DNA of 64,000 nucleotides from assembly GCF_002865645.1 (NCBI RefSeq), contig NW_020194541.1, positions 537,181-601,180 on the forward strand. Reading direction: 5' to 3'. Position 1 is the first letter of the stretch. Every line of letters starts with the position of its first letter. The notes beneath the pieces are model-generated. The model ran no database searches and was not told the origin of the DNA. It worked only from the letters and a program-made list of their open reading frames with translations. The translations under genes and the position numbers were made by a program. Origin of the DNA: Hyaloscypha bicolor E (lineage: Eukaryota > Ascomycota > Leotiomycetes > Helotiales > Hyaloscyphaceae). Positions 12,808 to 22,264 of this stretch are shown here, in pieces.

Positions 12808-14079
12808 ATGTGTTCAATCGGACTCCTGGTTACCATTCTCGGCGGAGCTGCCTTGGCCGCTAGTTGGGAATTCGCATTAGTACCTCGTGATACGTCATGT
12901 TCCACACCAGTAAGATAAAGGCACTCTCAATCATATCTTGTCCCTTCTCAGCACATCAATTAACCAGATTAGACTGGCATTGGAACCTGCATCTCAACAT
13001 CGTCTTGCGCCGGAACAAGTGTACCAGGTTACTGCCCCGGAGCAGATAATATCCAATGCTGTGTTCGAACATGCAAAACTCCGTTAGGTTCTGGCTTTTG
13101 TGACAAAACATCCAACGCCTGCACGGGGGGAGCATATATAGCAGGATACTGTCCAGGAGCGTACAATATCCAATGCTGCGTCGCAACTTGCAATACCGGC
13201 TCCGCAAATGGCGTTTGTCTTTGGACCGGCAGCAGCTGTGCCAACACTTTCGTTGCAAATAAGTGCCCGGGCCCGAATGATGTTCAATGTTGTCCCAGCA
13301 GTGTAGTAAAGAGTCCTGCACCCGCGTCAGCAACAAGCAATCCTTCAACCACACAGCCTACTACCAATCCTGACCCCGCTCCTGCGCCTGCACCATCACA
13401 GGCTATCAACGATTCTCCATCCTCAAATGCTGCTAATAACCCTTCACCCTCAAAGACTACGAGCGATCCTTCACATCCAGGAACCGCTGGTAACCCTTCA
13501 CCCTTGGAGAACGCTACTAGTTCTCCACTCGCTGATACCCAGAGCAGTGCTGGATCCCCAAATTATCCCGGTAGCACTGGCGTTCTTGAAAATCCTGCCT
13601 CACGCACTACGACTTCGAAAAAAGCAACAACGATTCTTAAAACTGGGGGCGGGATCGGGGGTAAGGGGGCGACTGATGCACCACTATCTCCAGGAGACCC
13701 AGGCTCGGCTGCACCTGGGTCGTCGAAAAGTATTTCTACAGGTGCCATTGTTGGTATCAGTATTGTTGGGCTCTTGGGTCTGGCTGCTATGGTGGGGGGT
13801 ATCGCCTGGTTTGTGAGGAAGAAGAGAGATGCACAAGGCCAACAGATAGGGGATACTCCTGTGATGGAACGGTATTTTGCACGTCCCATTCAACTCCGAC
13901 ATGAATTGGATGGTACTCCTCGTGTATGGCCTCTCATAATCCCGTCCTTTCGGGAATGCAGATGGCTGATATACAGTGACTAGCATGAACTTGGAGACAA
14001 TCCAGCACAGCCGCCACCAGCATACGGCCAGGAACTTCACTCTCGAGAGATTTATGAAATGAGGGGGCATAAACAGTGA
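12808..14079 (+). CDS. Cysteine-repeat surface protein with one transmembrane segment
   Basis: Exon model: 12,808-12,909, 12,973-13,923, 13,984-14,079 (382 aa, all junctions phase 0). Residues 1-18 (MCSIGLLVTILGGAALAA) look like a secretory signal. Residues 35-140 hold three related cysteine modules, each containing CPG-x3-[IV]QCC preceded by a C-x(5-6)-C pair; this module type occurs at the N-termini of assorted secreted fungal proteins. A long Ser/Thr/Pro-rich linker follows, then a Gly/Ala/Ile-rich membrane segment at about 290-316, a basic stop-transfer (RKKRD), and a cytosolic tail with HELDGTPR and PPPAY motifs, as in WSC/Mid2-like fungal wall sensors. This architecture suggests a cell-wall or surface sensor with its cysteine modules outside. 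The ligand is unknown. Without the last 60-nt intron the frame would stop at 13,983, so the PPPAY tail depends on splicing. Confidence 0.75.
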
Positions 14080-14829
14080 TCTGTAGGCTGGGCCTTCGCG
14101 GTTATAATGCGGCTCGAGGAAGAAGAGGGTGCTGGGTATTCTGGTGGTCATGAATGCTATCAGAAGCACGATTTCAATCACAATATAGTAGCATTGAGCT
14201 CACTTTGAGCGTCCCTCCGAGCGACATGGACCTGTCCGATCTCTGCAAGAAGACCCTTGAGTTGGAAAGTTCAGCCTGGAACTCCCAGGTCACTTAATAG
14301 AATACCATATCTTTGCAATAAATTTTTTGAGAATTTAAAAAGATAAGATTCTAATATCCCTATTCAGATAACTCTGGATGCTTTTGTAATTATGATTTGT
14401 CAGATACAAGGAAGCCGAAGATTGACAAGTGGACAATATTGATAGTGGAAGTTTGTTTGGTTAGATTTAAGAAAATTTCGTTTACCAGCAGACATTTTTA
14501 TAAATTTACTCTTAAGCTTAGTACCCATCAGACTTCAAATATAGCCAGCCACATTATAGCATAGTCCTAACTTCGTTAGGAAGACAACTGATCACATGAC
14601 TGAGTGGCTGTGGAGCTGAGGTCACGTAGGTAGCAATGTAAACCAAGTAAACGATAATGAATTGACTGCTGTTCTATAGTGGTAAGTAGCCCCCGCATAT
14701 AGGCCCTGAACGCTGTAAATCACATGTACTAAACCCTAACCCGCTGAGCCTTTACCTATGCCAGCTAAACCTATATTCATCTTTACAGGGCACATTACAG
14801 GGCATCCTAGCTATACAGGGTATTCCAGC
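14080..14829. other. Intergenic region, no gene recognised
   Basis: Normal-composition DNA without a coding frame I could support. Around 14,785-14,830 it holds repeated short words (TTACAGGG, ATTACAGGGCAT, ATACAGGGTATT), which resemble pieces of the repeat at 18,836. It ends at the TA target site of the transposon that starts at 14,832. Confidence 0.5.
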
Positions 14830-14831
14830 TA

Positions 14832-16836
14832 CTCGTTCGGCCGGGCTCACCTGGTTCTCGCTTAGCACGCTTACCAGGTAAGGGAGGGCAATACGCAAAG
14901 ACCACTAATACACAAATTTTTCGCTATATATATAGAACTATGGAGTTTAGCCTACTACAACCCCTATTTTTCCCATAAATCGTAATTAGTAGCCTTTATT
15001 TTCTAATTAATTATGTCCTAGTAATTAGCTTCAAACCTTTATATTATTTTTTTGTACTTATTTCTCCAAGGCTTACTTAGCCTAGTATGCCTTATATTAA
15101 CTACCCGAGCTTTATCCTTATTATCTGCCTTAATATACTTTCTCCCTTACTCTATAATAATCTCTCTATATTTCTGAATAATCTTACTAGCTCCTTCTTT
15201 TCTAGCTAAATGCTTCTTCTCCGCAAGACCCAGATCTAGTATCCTTTATCTAGTAAGGGTACTAGATAAAATTGACCTCTCTAATACCGCCTCTACCTTC
15301 TCTTATATATATAAAACCAAAGAAGTAATAGGTATACTATTTATTAATTATATTATATAACTTTTAATATAGTTAATATCTCGTTTTCGTATATATAGTA
15401 TTAATAGTATAGGCTAATCTGCCTAGTCTTTATAAGTGGAAGTACGGGGTAACGGGGTAATAAAATCAGGAAAAGAAGGTAAAATTAGTAAAGAGTATTA
15501 TAAAGGAGAAGTTAGAGTTTACGGATACTTTAAAAGCTCTTTATACTTCTTTATTTTCTATAGAACTCTGAGCGGATTAAGAGATATTAATCTAGTTTTC
15601 TTAAAGAAAGAGATTATAATATACCGGCTCTTAAAAACTTTATCCCAAAACCTCTAGAAAATTATAAAGAAGTCTGTTTTATTAAACTTCTCCGTATTAT
15701 TAAAAATCTCTTAATAAAACTCTTTTTAAAACTAGTATTTTAAAGATTAGAAAATAATAATATTAAGTAATTAAAGAAAGTAAGTTATATATATAGGTAA
15801 TCTAAAAGATTAAATATAATTTTTCTAGTAAAGATATAAAAATTCATTAGATAAATAAGAACTATATCTATTAAAAATCAAGATTCTATAGATATCCGTT
15901 TATAAAAGAGAATAATACTTAATAAAATACTTAAGATATTATAAATTCAGGCAATTATTTATAAAACTAGTAAAAAAGTATATAAATTTAATATTACTAT
16001 TAAGTATCTATAGGAAATATTTATAAAGATAATATATTTCCTTAAAAATAATATATATAAGAATCTTCTTTTTACTATAATTAATTATAGCTATAACTAT
16101 AACTAATTCTTAATTATCTAGATTAGTATTATATACTACTTTATAATCTAGTAATATATATATAATATTTCCCGTTACTATTCTAATTTGGAAGCTGCTC
16201 TTATTAAAATTAGATATATTTTCTATATAAATATTCTATTTTCTTTTATATTTATTAAAATTAGTAAAATGCTTTTTAATATCCTTTATAATATATATAC
16301 TTAGATATTTTATAAATATTAGTTTCTCTCGAATTTGCTTTAGGAACTTATAGTTACGAGTAATCTAAGCTTTTATTTATCTATAAGATATAGAGGAATT
16401 AATATTACTAGTATTATAATAAACTAGCTTAGAGGTATTTATTTGGATTATTTCCAGGTTAGGACTTTGCTCAGATATATAGAGTATTAAGAGATAATCT
16501 CTTAAAGACTTATCTTATAGTACTAAGAGTTTTTTATTATATCTATCCCGAGAGTTACTTATAAGATAATTCCTCTACCAGGCTATTAATTAATTATATA
16601 GGACTATAAACTAGACTATAGCCTTTATTTCTTTTAGCCTAGGATCTTGATCTATAGCCTCAGAGGCCCTAGTAATTCGCTCTTTAATAGCTTCTGATTT
16701 GGGTAGTATTTTAGTAGGTTGGAAAATCAATAGTGGGGTGGCGGGAAAAAATTTGCGTATTGGTGGTCTTTGCGTATTGCCCTCCCTCACCTGGTAAGCG
16801 TGCTAAGCGAGAACCAGGTGAGCCCGGCCGAACGAG
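14832..16836 (-). mobile_element. Fot1/pogo-type DNA transposon, RIP-inactivated
   Basis: 2,005-bp element with terminal inverted repeats of about 90 bp (14,832-14,921 and 16,746-16,836), beginning CTCGTTCGGCCGGGCTCACC and flanked by TA on both sides (14,830-14,831 and 16,837-16,838). Arm differences in the sampled part are RIP-type, such as GGTAAG against GGTGAG. The AT-rich interior carries a transposase relic on the minus strand from about 16,700 downwards. It reads as an N-terminal HTH region (ITRASEAIDQDPRLKEIKA), then SNSRDRYNKKL and a CENP-B-like stretch ending in YRxIKAxITRNYKFLK, interrupted by stops. TA target site and CENP-B-type transposase place it in the Tc1/mariner-pogo group. 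No intact frame remains. Confidence 0.85.
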
Positions 16837-16838
16837 TA

Positions 16839-16984
16839 TCCCTTCGTCTGGCGAGACATAGTCCACGCTAGCAAGGGGGGTGTGGCTGCACGCAAGCCTC
16901 ACCTCGCTTTATTACGCTTGAAGAGGCTTGCGTGCAGCCACACCCCCCTTGCTAGCGTGGACTATGTCTCGCCAGACGAAGGGA
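16839..16984. repeat. 146-bp palindromic (foldback) element, copy 1
   Basis: Two perfectly complementary 62-nt arms (16,839-16,900 and 16,923-16,984) surround a 22-nt loop (ACCTCGCTTTATTACGCTTGAA). The ends are TCCCTTCGTC...GACGAAGGGA, with TA on each side. The left TA also serves as the target site of the Fot1-like element. It is GC-rich, not visibly RIP-mutated, and has no coding capacity. It could be a foldback MITE. A second copy lies at 19,071-19,216. Confidence 0.85.
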
Positions 16985-16986
16985 TA

Positions 16987-17707
16987 CAGGGTATGAAGCC
17001 CCATAGTGCACCATGGCGTTCAGCCCCGTAGGTGCCTTAGGCACCTAATCTTAATAAATAGCCTGAGTAAGCACAGCCCGAAACGTCGCCGACGCCAAGC
17101 AAATCACAACGTCGCAACAGCACACTTTAAGCTCTCCACAAAATCCAACCTGGCGTCGCTCAGCCCTTCAGCACCTGTCAGGCAAGCCTCGTCGATGAAA
17201 TCCGACCAAACGGAGAAATCCCACCTATTTATGCATATTTTTCTGTCATTGAATAGAGAAATATCCAATGACAGATGTGGAGTATGTCATTTAACCTTCA
17301 CCGTCAGTCCAACGGGAGGTCGTAATATTTTGCTCTTTCGGAAGGCCCAAGGTGACATTCAAGCCTTTTGGGATTTTGGGCGTTGAAGTCAGCAGCTATG
17401 CTTTGGAAATATTTTTTATGATGCTCTGTGAATAGCACCGGTCAACCCGACCACCATGTATCGTGGAGATGCTGGTACAGTCATATGGAGATGGATCAGT
17501 TGCTCAAAGCTCTATATAACGTCCCATTTCCATCAATGAAGTAGTTCCTCATCATACAACAAAACAATCAAAACAACCATTTTTTATCTTTTCTATTTTC
17601 TCTTTATTTCCTTCGATTTCCTTTTCCAACACCACGATCTTTCAACACTATCACAAAAGTCGAATCGAATACCTTCATTCAAGTCACCAAATCAATCTTA
17701 ATCCAAA
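16987..17707 (+). promoter_or_regulatory. Upstream region and promoter of the secreted-protein gene
   Basis: Contains a small palindrome GGTGCCTTAGGCACC at about 17,029. A good TATA box (TATATAA, 17,513-17,519) lies about 190 bp before the ATG at 17,708. A pyrimidine-rich leader (about 17,580-17,650) follows, as is common in strongly expressed fungal genes. The open frame at 17,006-17,386 has no recognisable protein features and I do not call it. Confidence 0.55.
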
Positions 17708-18325
17708 ATGTATTTCCAAACCACCACCGTTCTCTCCGCTCTTATCTTGAGCTCCACCGTCCTCGGTGCTACCCTTAAGGGCCTCCGCGTGCGCGATCAA
17801 GATGACGACTCCAACAGCGACATCAACATGTTCCCATCAGGCGACCAGTATAACGATTACGCCATCTGCAAAGGGAAGATCACCAAGAACCAATTCCCAA
17901 ACCTCCAAGCTCCTTCCAACGATGGTGGATGTGTCCGATACTTCCCTGGTATCGATATCACTGGTGTTGTCACCGAAGTCGATCTCTTCTTCCGCGACGG
18001 CATCCACAATGCCTGCGACTGCGCAGCTCGCTGCCTTGAGGCTCCCGAGTCCTGCACTAATTGGGTGTTCAAGCACGCTTTCAAGCAAGGCGATGATGGC
18101 AAGCGCTCTTGCACTCTGTACTCTAGCCCCAATTTGCCAACGAATGTGACTCTTCAATACGACCTTGGAGGAAGCACCGGGTTCCAGACTCTGTCGCCAG
18201 GCAACAACCCCCAGAAGGGATGTGATGCGCCTCTCACATTCTTAGATATGGCCAACACCCAAGTCGACAAGTATGGTGTCTCTGGTTTTGCTGTTCGGGA
18301 TACCCAGGGCAGGCAATACTGCTAG
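17708..18325 (+). CDS. Small secreted cysteine-rich protein, PAN/apple-like
   Basis: Intronless, 205 aa. The N-terminus MYFQTTTVLSALILSSTVLG is a clear secretion signal. A short acidic propeptide-like stretch follows, with a possible dibasic site (RVRD, about residue 27). The mature part has nine cysteines. The block from about residue 100 (NACDCAARCLEAPESC...WVFKHAF...CTLYS) resembles a PAN/apple-type module. One N-glycosylation site (NVT) is visible and there is no membrane anchor. Size, secretion and cysteine content fit a secreted effector or wall-associated protein, but no function can be named. It lies between two palindromic elements, in repeat-flanked DNA. A TATA box sits at 17,513. 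Confidence 0.85.
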   Translation: MYFQTTTVLSALILSSTVLGATLKGLRVRDQDDDSNSDINMFPSGDQYNDYAICKGKITKNQFPNLQAPSNDGGCVRYFPGIDITGVVTEVDLFFRDGIHNACDCAARCLEAPESCTNWVFKHAFKQGDDGKRSCTLYSSPNLPTNVTLQYDLGGSTGFQTLSPGNNPQKGCDAPLTFLDMANTQVDKYGVSGFAVRDTQGRQYC

Positions 18326-18835
18326 ATTCTCAGCGTACACTGGATGGATTTGATGGGGTGGGGTCGGACCCGGAGTGAATGGATGAGCATCTCGCATAGC
18401 GTTTGGATTTTGGATTAGACTTATCTGTCATTCGTTTTTTGTTTTAGCGTTGCATAGTTTACTGGTGTCTTTCGTTTGTTTATTATCATCTTTGCACTTT
18501 CGTTGAATCAGTCGGGAAATTGGAGGATAGTCACTCGCTCAATATATCTGCACCTTTCGGTGATACTTTTCATCCGATCCATGTTTTGGTTTCATGCTGT
18601 CTCATACTTTGTGAGCTTACTACCACTTATACTTTTAGTCAAGGGAGGTTGAGAAGGATTTCTCCCCAGGAGCGGAATCAGAGGACGGGTGAAATATGCC
18701 AATCTTTTGATTCATTTCAGTGCTGGAGGATGGGGTAGATATGAGAACACAGAGCGAAAGACATGACAACAACGACTATGTCTGTACGCAGCCAAAATCT
18801 ATTTCACAAGACAATTGGTCTTGAGTATTCAAAGG
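18326..18835. other. 3' region of the secreted-protein gene, otherwise empty
   Basis: T-rich DNA likely to hold the 3' UTR. A short frame at 18,520-18,738 has no supportable start or motif. I see no gene here. Confidence 0.4.
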
Positions 18836-19070
18836 TTACGAAGATCACGGCATAAAGTGACGGGATTACAGGGCATTTGGACCCTTGGCACCCCTCAGGA
18901 TACAATTTGGTGGCTTGAGCCCGCTGTAAGGCCCTATGGCTCCAGGCCATGTGCCCTAAGCAGATCTCAAGAGGCGCTATGAGACATTCGCAAGGTATGA
19001 GATGTCCTTAGGGGTAAATAGCGCTGCTGGCAGGGCAACCATAGCGCTTGGACGCGAAATAGGTAGTTAG
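18836..19070. repeat. Fragment of a dispersed repeat
   Basis: The first 45 bases (GATCACGGCATAAAGTGACG followed by GGATTACAGGGCATTTGG) match 46,105-46,150 with mainly transition differences. The rest has internal similarities such as CTGTAAGGCCCTATGG and TAGCGCT words. It runs into the palindromic element at 19,071. No coding sequence seen. Confidence 0.45.
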
Positions 19071-19216
19071 CCCTTCGTCCGGTGAGACATTGCCAGGCGC
19101 TAGCAAGGGGGGTGTGGCTGCACGCAAGCCTCACCTCGCTTTATTACGCTTCAAAAGGCTTGCGTGCAGCCACACCCCCCTTGCTAGCGCCTGGCAATGT
19201 CTCACCGGACGAAGGG
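19071..19216. repeat. 146-bp palindromic (foldback) element, copy 2
   Basis: Same arm-loop-arm design as 16,839-16,984, with the same central AGGGGGGTGTGGCTGCACGC and an almost identical loop. The outer arms differ from copy 1 (GTCCGGTGAG here, GTCTGGCGAG there), yet each difference is matched in the opposite arm, so the hairpin stays perfectly paired. It is flanked by TAG on the left and ATA on the right. No coding potential. Confidence 0.85.
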
Positions 19217-19250
19217 ATAGGAAAATAACTAGTTTATTATTAAAAGCTAG

Positions 19251-19533
19251 TACGGAGGACGCGGCCAAAAGTCTTGCAACTGTCAGGGTTTGATGCCACA
19301 CTCGCTTAAATTGCAAGAGCGTTGCACGGCAACCAGAGGCCGCCATAATTACAGGGCCTTACAGGCTTGTCCTGCTTAAATAACAGCACTCAAGCCCTGT
19401 AAACATTACTAATAGCGATGTTCCTTCAGGCAACTGAGGCCCTAAGCACCGTTGCTATGCCAGAGCTATGTGGCGTTCTTAGGCTTGGCGCCCACCCCTG
19501 CCAGTTGCAAGACTTATGGCCGAGTCCTCCGTA
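19251..19533. mobile_element. Small inverted-repeat element (MITE-like)
   Basis: Terminal inverted repeats of about 37 bp: TACGGAGGACGCGGCC from 19,251, and the complement of TACGGAGGACTCGGCC ending at 19,533, both continuing into AGTCTTGCAACTG. The outermost TA is probably the target-site duplication, suggesting Tc1/mariner mobilisation. The interior carries ACAGGGCC/GGCCCTAA words but no frame. It follows the palindrome at 19,071 after 34 bp. Confidence 0.7.
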
Positions 19534-19631
19534 TATAGCTACTATTACATAAGCCCTAGCTTAGTTTAACTAGGACTACTTGATAGGTGCCTTAGTTGTT
19601 TAATACTTATTAAGTAAATAGTGATTTATTA

Positions 19632-19781
19632 CAGTCACGTGACAGATTAATTAGATTAATCATGATTAATCTGTTTAATTATTCTAATCTAATCAAAAAA
19701 AAAAATCTGAATTACATTAATCATAATCTAATCACCTTAATTGATTAATTTGATTAACGTGATTAATCCTTTGACACACTG
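19632..19781. mobile_element. Truncated copy of the hAT-like GATTA-repeat element
   Basis: The right end is CCTTTGACACACTG, identical in type to the ends at 28,739 and 58,992. From AGTCACGTGA onward it parallels 28,594-28,739, with runs of GATTAAT/ATTAATC. The left terminal repeat (CAGTGTGTCAAA) is missing, so this copy is partial. The family is non-autonomous. Confidence 0.65.
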
Positions 19782-20207
19782 ACCATAAACCATACCGTTA
19801 GACGGCCGCTGAATTTCGCAGTCTTGGTCGGTGCTTTATGCAACCATTATCCTAAGTTAAGAATCCACACATATAAGCTCGCTTTATCTACTAATGGTCG
19901 CACACTAAAGTTATGCAAGCAATGTTTTTGGGTCCCGCTCACTGAATGTCGGCCAAGATATATATTTAAAACATAATCCTTCCCATAACACAAGAAAGTT
20001 GGTCTTTTGCTACTCCTTCTAGTGATCCGATAACACTCTACAATCCCGAAGTTTCAAAAGTTGTCCCTCTAATAATCTTTCAATAAAACGGATTTTGCTT
20101 TGCCTTATTCCTCTTCCTTTTATACCCTTGCGTCCATTATGTGCCAATTCCAATAGGAGGCCCGCCTCCCCGAACCCATGGAGCCACAAGCACTTTAGCA
20201 GTTCCAT
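19782..20207. other. Intergenic, 3' side of the CorA-like gene
   Basis: Ordinary-composition DNA with no coding frame supported by motif or context. The end nearest 20,207 should contain the 3' UTR and poly(A) region of the minus-strand CorA-like gene. Confidence 0.4.
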
Positions 20208-22264
20208 TCACACAAAATTTGCCAGTCCCCCTTTGTTCATCTTCTTAATTTGGTCCTTGAGAGCTTTCACATGTTGTTTCCTATCTACCCACCAGTACAG
20301 CACCCACCACGCCAGAAAAGTCAACGCCATTAAAGGCAATGTGACACTAACATATCGCTTTAGTGCTGCTGATGAGTAATCTTCCTCATAATCTTTGGTA
20401 TTGGGTATTTTTGAATATTGAAGTATATCTGTACTCATAATCGTCTGTTGCTTGGCCTTAGCAAGAACACTATCTGGGATGAAAGGAGATGGGAGCGGAC
20501 AAAAGTAAGTTAAGCTGAATAGGCATACTGAGATGAAGGTGCCAGGTAAAAAGAAAAGAGTTACCAGCGTGATGATACGCATGGAGACCGTTTCTTGTTT
20601 GGTTTTTTGGGTTAGGGCGTTCATCTCTTCTGTCATGGAATGGATTTCTCTCGTTGAAGCCTCGGCCTTTTCAGCAAATCTCTTGCTAGCCTCCATGCTA
20701 CGATATTCTAAGACGCCATTTAACTAGATGCTGTTAGTAAACACATGCTGGGAAAGAGAGCTTCCTTACCAGTCCTTTGCGGTTCGTCAGCGTTGAAAGT
20801 AACATGCTAGCGCGCGAATGCTGCATCTCGAGATCATTTACAATACTGAGAACGGCTTTTTTAAAGTCCTGAGTCTTTCTCGCAGACCCAAGCTTTACCT
20901 CATCGGGAAACCCTGAGGATTCAACTAGTTCCATGTAGTAGTCCTTGATAGCTGTCACAATCTTGATGTTTGATCCGACGACAAGAAGCAGTTCCCTGAC
21001 CTTTTCCTCATAAGACTGCACCTTTTGGAGATCAGAGAACGAGAAGCTTTTGGTGTTACTAAGATCGGGTTCGAATTCTGGCCGGAGGGGAGCAGTTTGA
21101 GGTATTGATTGCAGTGGTATTGGTGGTGATAGAGTTCCAGTAGCAGAGGCAGCCCGTTTGATTATTTGCGTGAAGGCGCGTTTTACCTTCCCAGCTGGTG
21201 CTGTTGTAGCCCGTAGAGGGGGATTGTTGGAAGGCGGGAGGGCAGGTCGGTCAAAGCTCATTGTCAAAGCTCGCCGTGTTGTGATCTCTTGAAGTTCTTC
21301 TAAGTAACTTATATACCAACGCCATTGTTCACGACACCAATCGAAGATAATCAACTGCACAGTAAGCGTCACAAGAAAGGAGTGCAATGCGGTTGACAAG
21401 TCCAAATTTGGATGGCTGCTGGGCTCGGTCGCAGCTTTTATGCGTCGTTTGATGAGTGCGTCTCCTTTGATCATAGTCCAGAAACTTTTCCCGGTGACGA
21501 CATCGAATGAATGATATACTGCCAGTTGCCTCACAGACCACGGAAATTGTGGCTGGCTGCTAGATGATTCGACCGACTTAAGATTATAGCACATCTTGAA
21601 ATCTATGCCAGACCTTCCAAGGTCACTCAAACTTAAGCTGGGCTGATCGTCTGACAAGTGAGTCTCATGGTACAATCCACTGAAGTGAAAGTCTTTAGGG
21701 TAGTCCTGTCTCCCAAAAGAGAATAAAAAGTCGACAAAGCGGGCCATGACTTGATGATAAGTGAACGCAGTCACGAGCATATATCTTGTCACTTTCAACT
21801 TGGCTCTTGAGTGATCCGCATGCACAAACCTAAGAACGGCGGTTAGAATTGAGGAGTATGTAGTGGAGTTGTATGATAGAGATATCAGAAGTCAGAAATA
21901 GGATTCTTACATAAATCTGCATTGCGGGTCCACCTTCGCAAAGAGCTGCACTCCCAGGAAATGCTTCCATAGTTGCGAATTGCTATTGAAGCGAAAAGAC
22001 AAAAACACTGCAACTCCTTAACATAACATTGCGGATTGCAACTCATTTTCGGGGTACCTTACCAGAAGGACCAACTCCAGACTCCCAAAGTTCGACATCT
22101 GTTTTTTCTTCATCGCTAAACAACCGCTCGTCTTGCTTGTCCAATCTATCAACGTGTGCCTCGAGAACATGGTCAAAGGTGTTGTGATGCACAAGATTCC
22201 TCGGGTAGCTAGCGAAGTTGCTCAGAGAATCGCGAAAGGCATTGTTTTCATCGTTTGCAGTCAT
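20208..22264 (-). CDS. CorA-like Mg2+ transporter family protein
   Basis: Exon model (minus): 22,264-22,063, 22,007-21,911, 21,829-20,770, 20,723-20,529, 20,444-20,208; 596 aa, phases consistent. Introns are 46-84 nt; the last one (20,445-20,528) must be removed to join FLPGTFIS to TIMSTDI. The N-terminal half carries the fungal CorA-like block (CRFMFVHADHSRAKL, FHFSGLYHET). The second half has a coiled-coil-like helix (about 454-500), TM1 (ITLVTLFFLPGTFIS, about 504-520) and TM2 (VTLPLMALTFLAWWVLYWW, about 551-570), with a basic C-terminus. The GMN signature of true CorA channels is absent, as in many fungal relatives, so ion transport is unproven. The ATG at 22,264 is the first in frame after an upstream stop. 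Membrane-located, probably oligomeric. Confidence 0.88.

Noticed and set aside
13563..14181. Minus-strand frames opposite the membrane-protein gene
   Set aside because: Shadows of the GC-rich Ser/Thr/Pro linker coding sequence on the plus strand.
14732..14748. Telomere-like CTAAACCCTAACCC
   Set aside because: Only about two repeat units in a gene-bearing region, with no array; chance match.
16711..16902. Minus frame covering the transposon end and palindrome
   Set aside because: It is the inverted repeat read as protein; no support as a gene.
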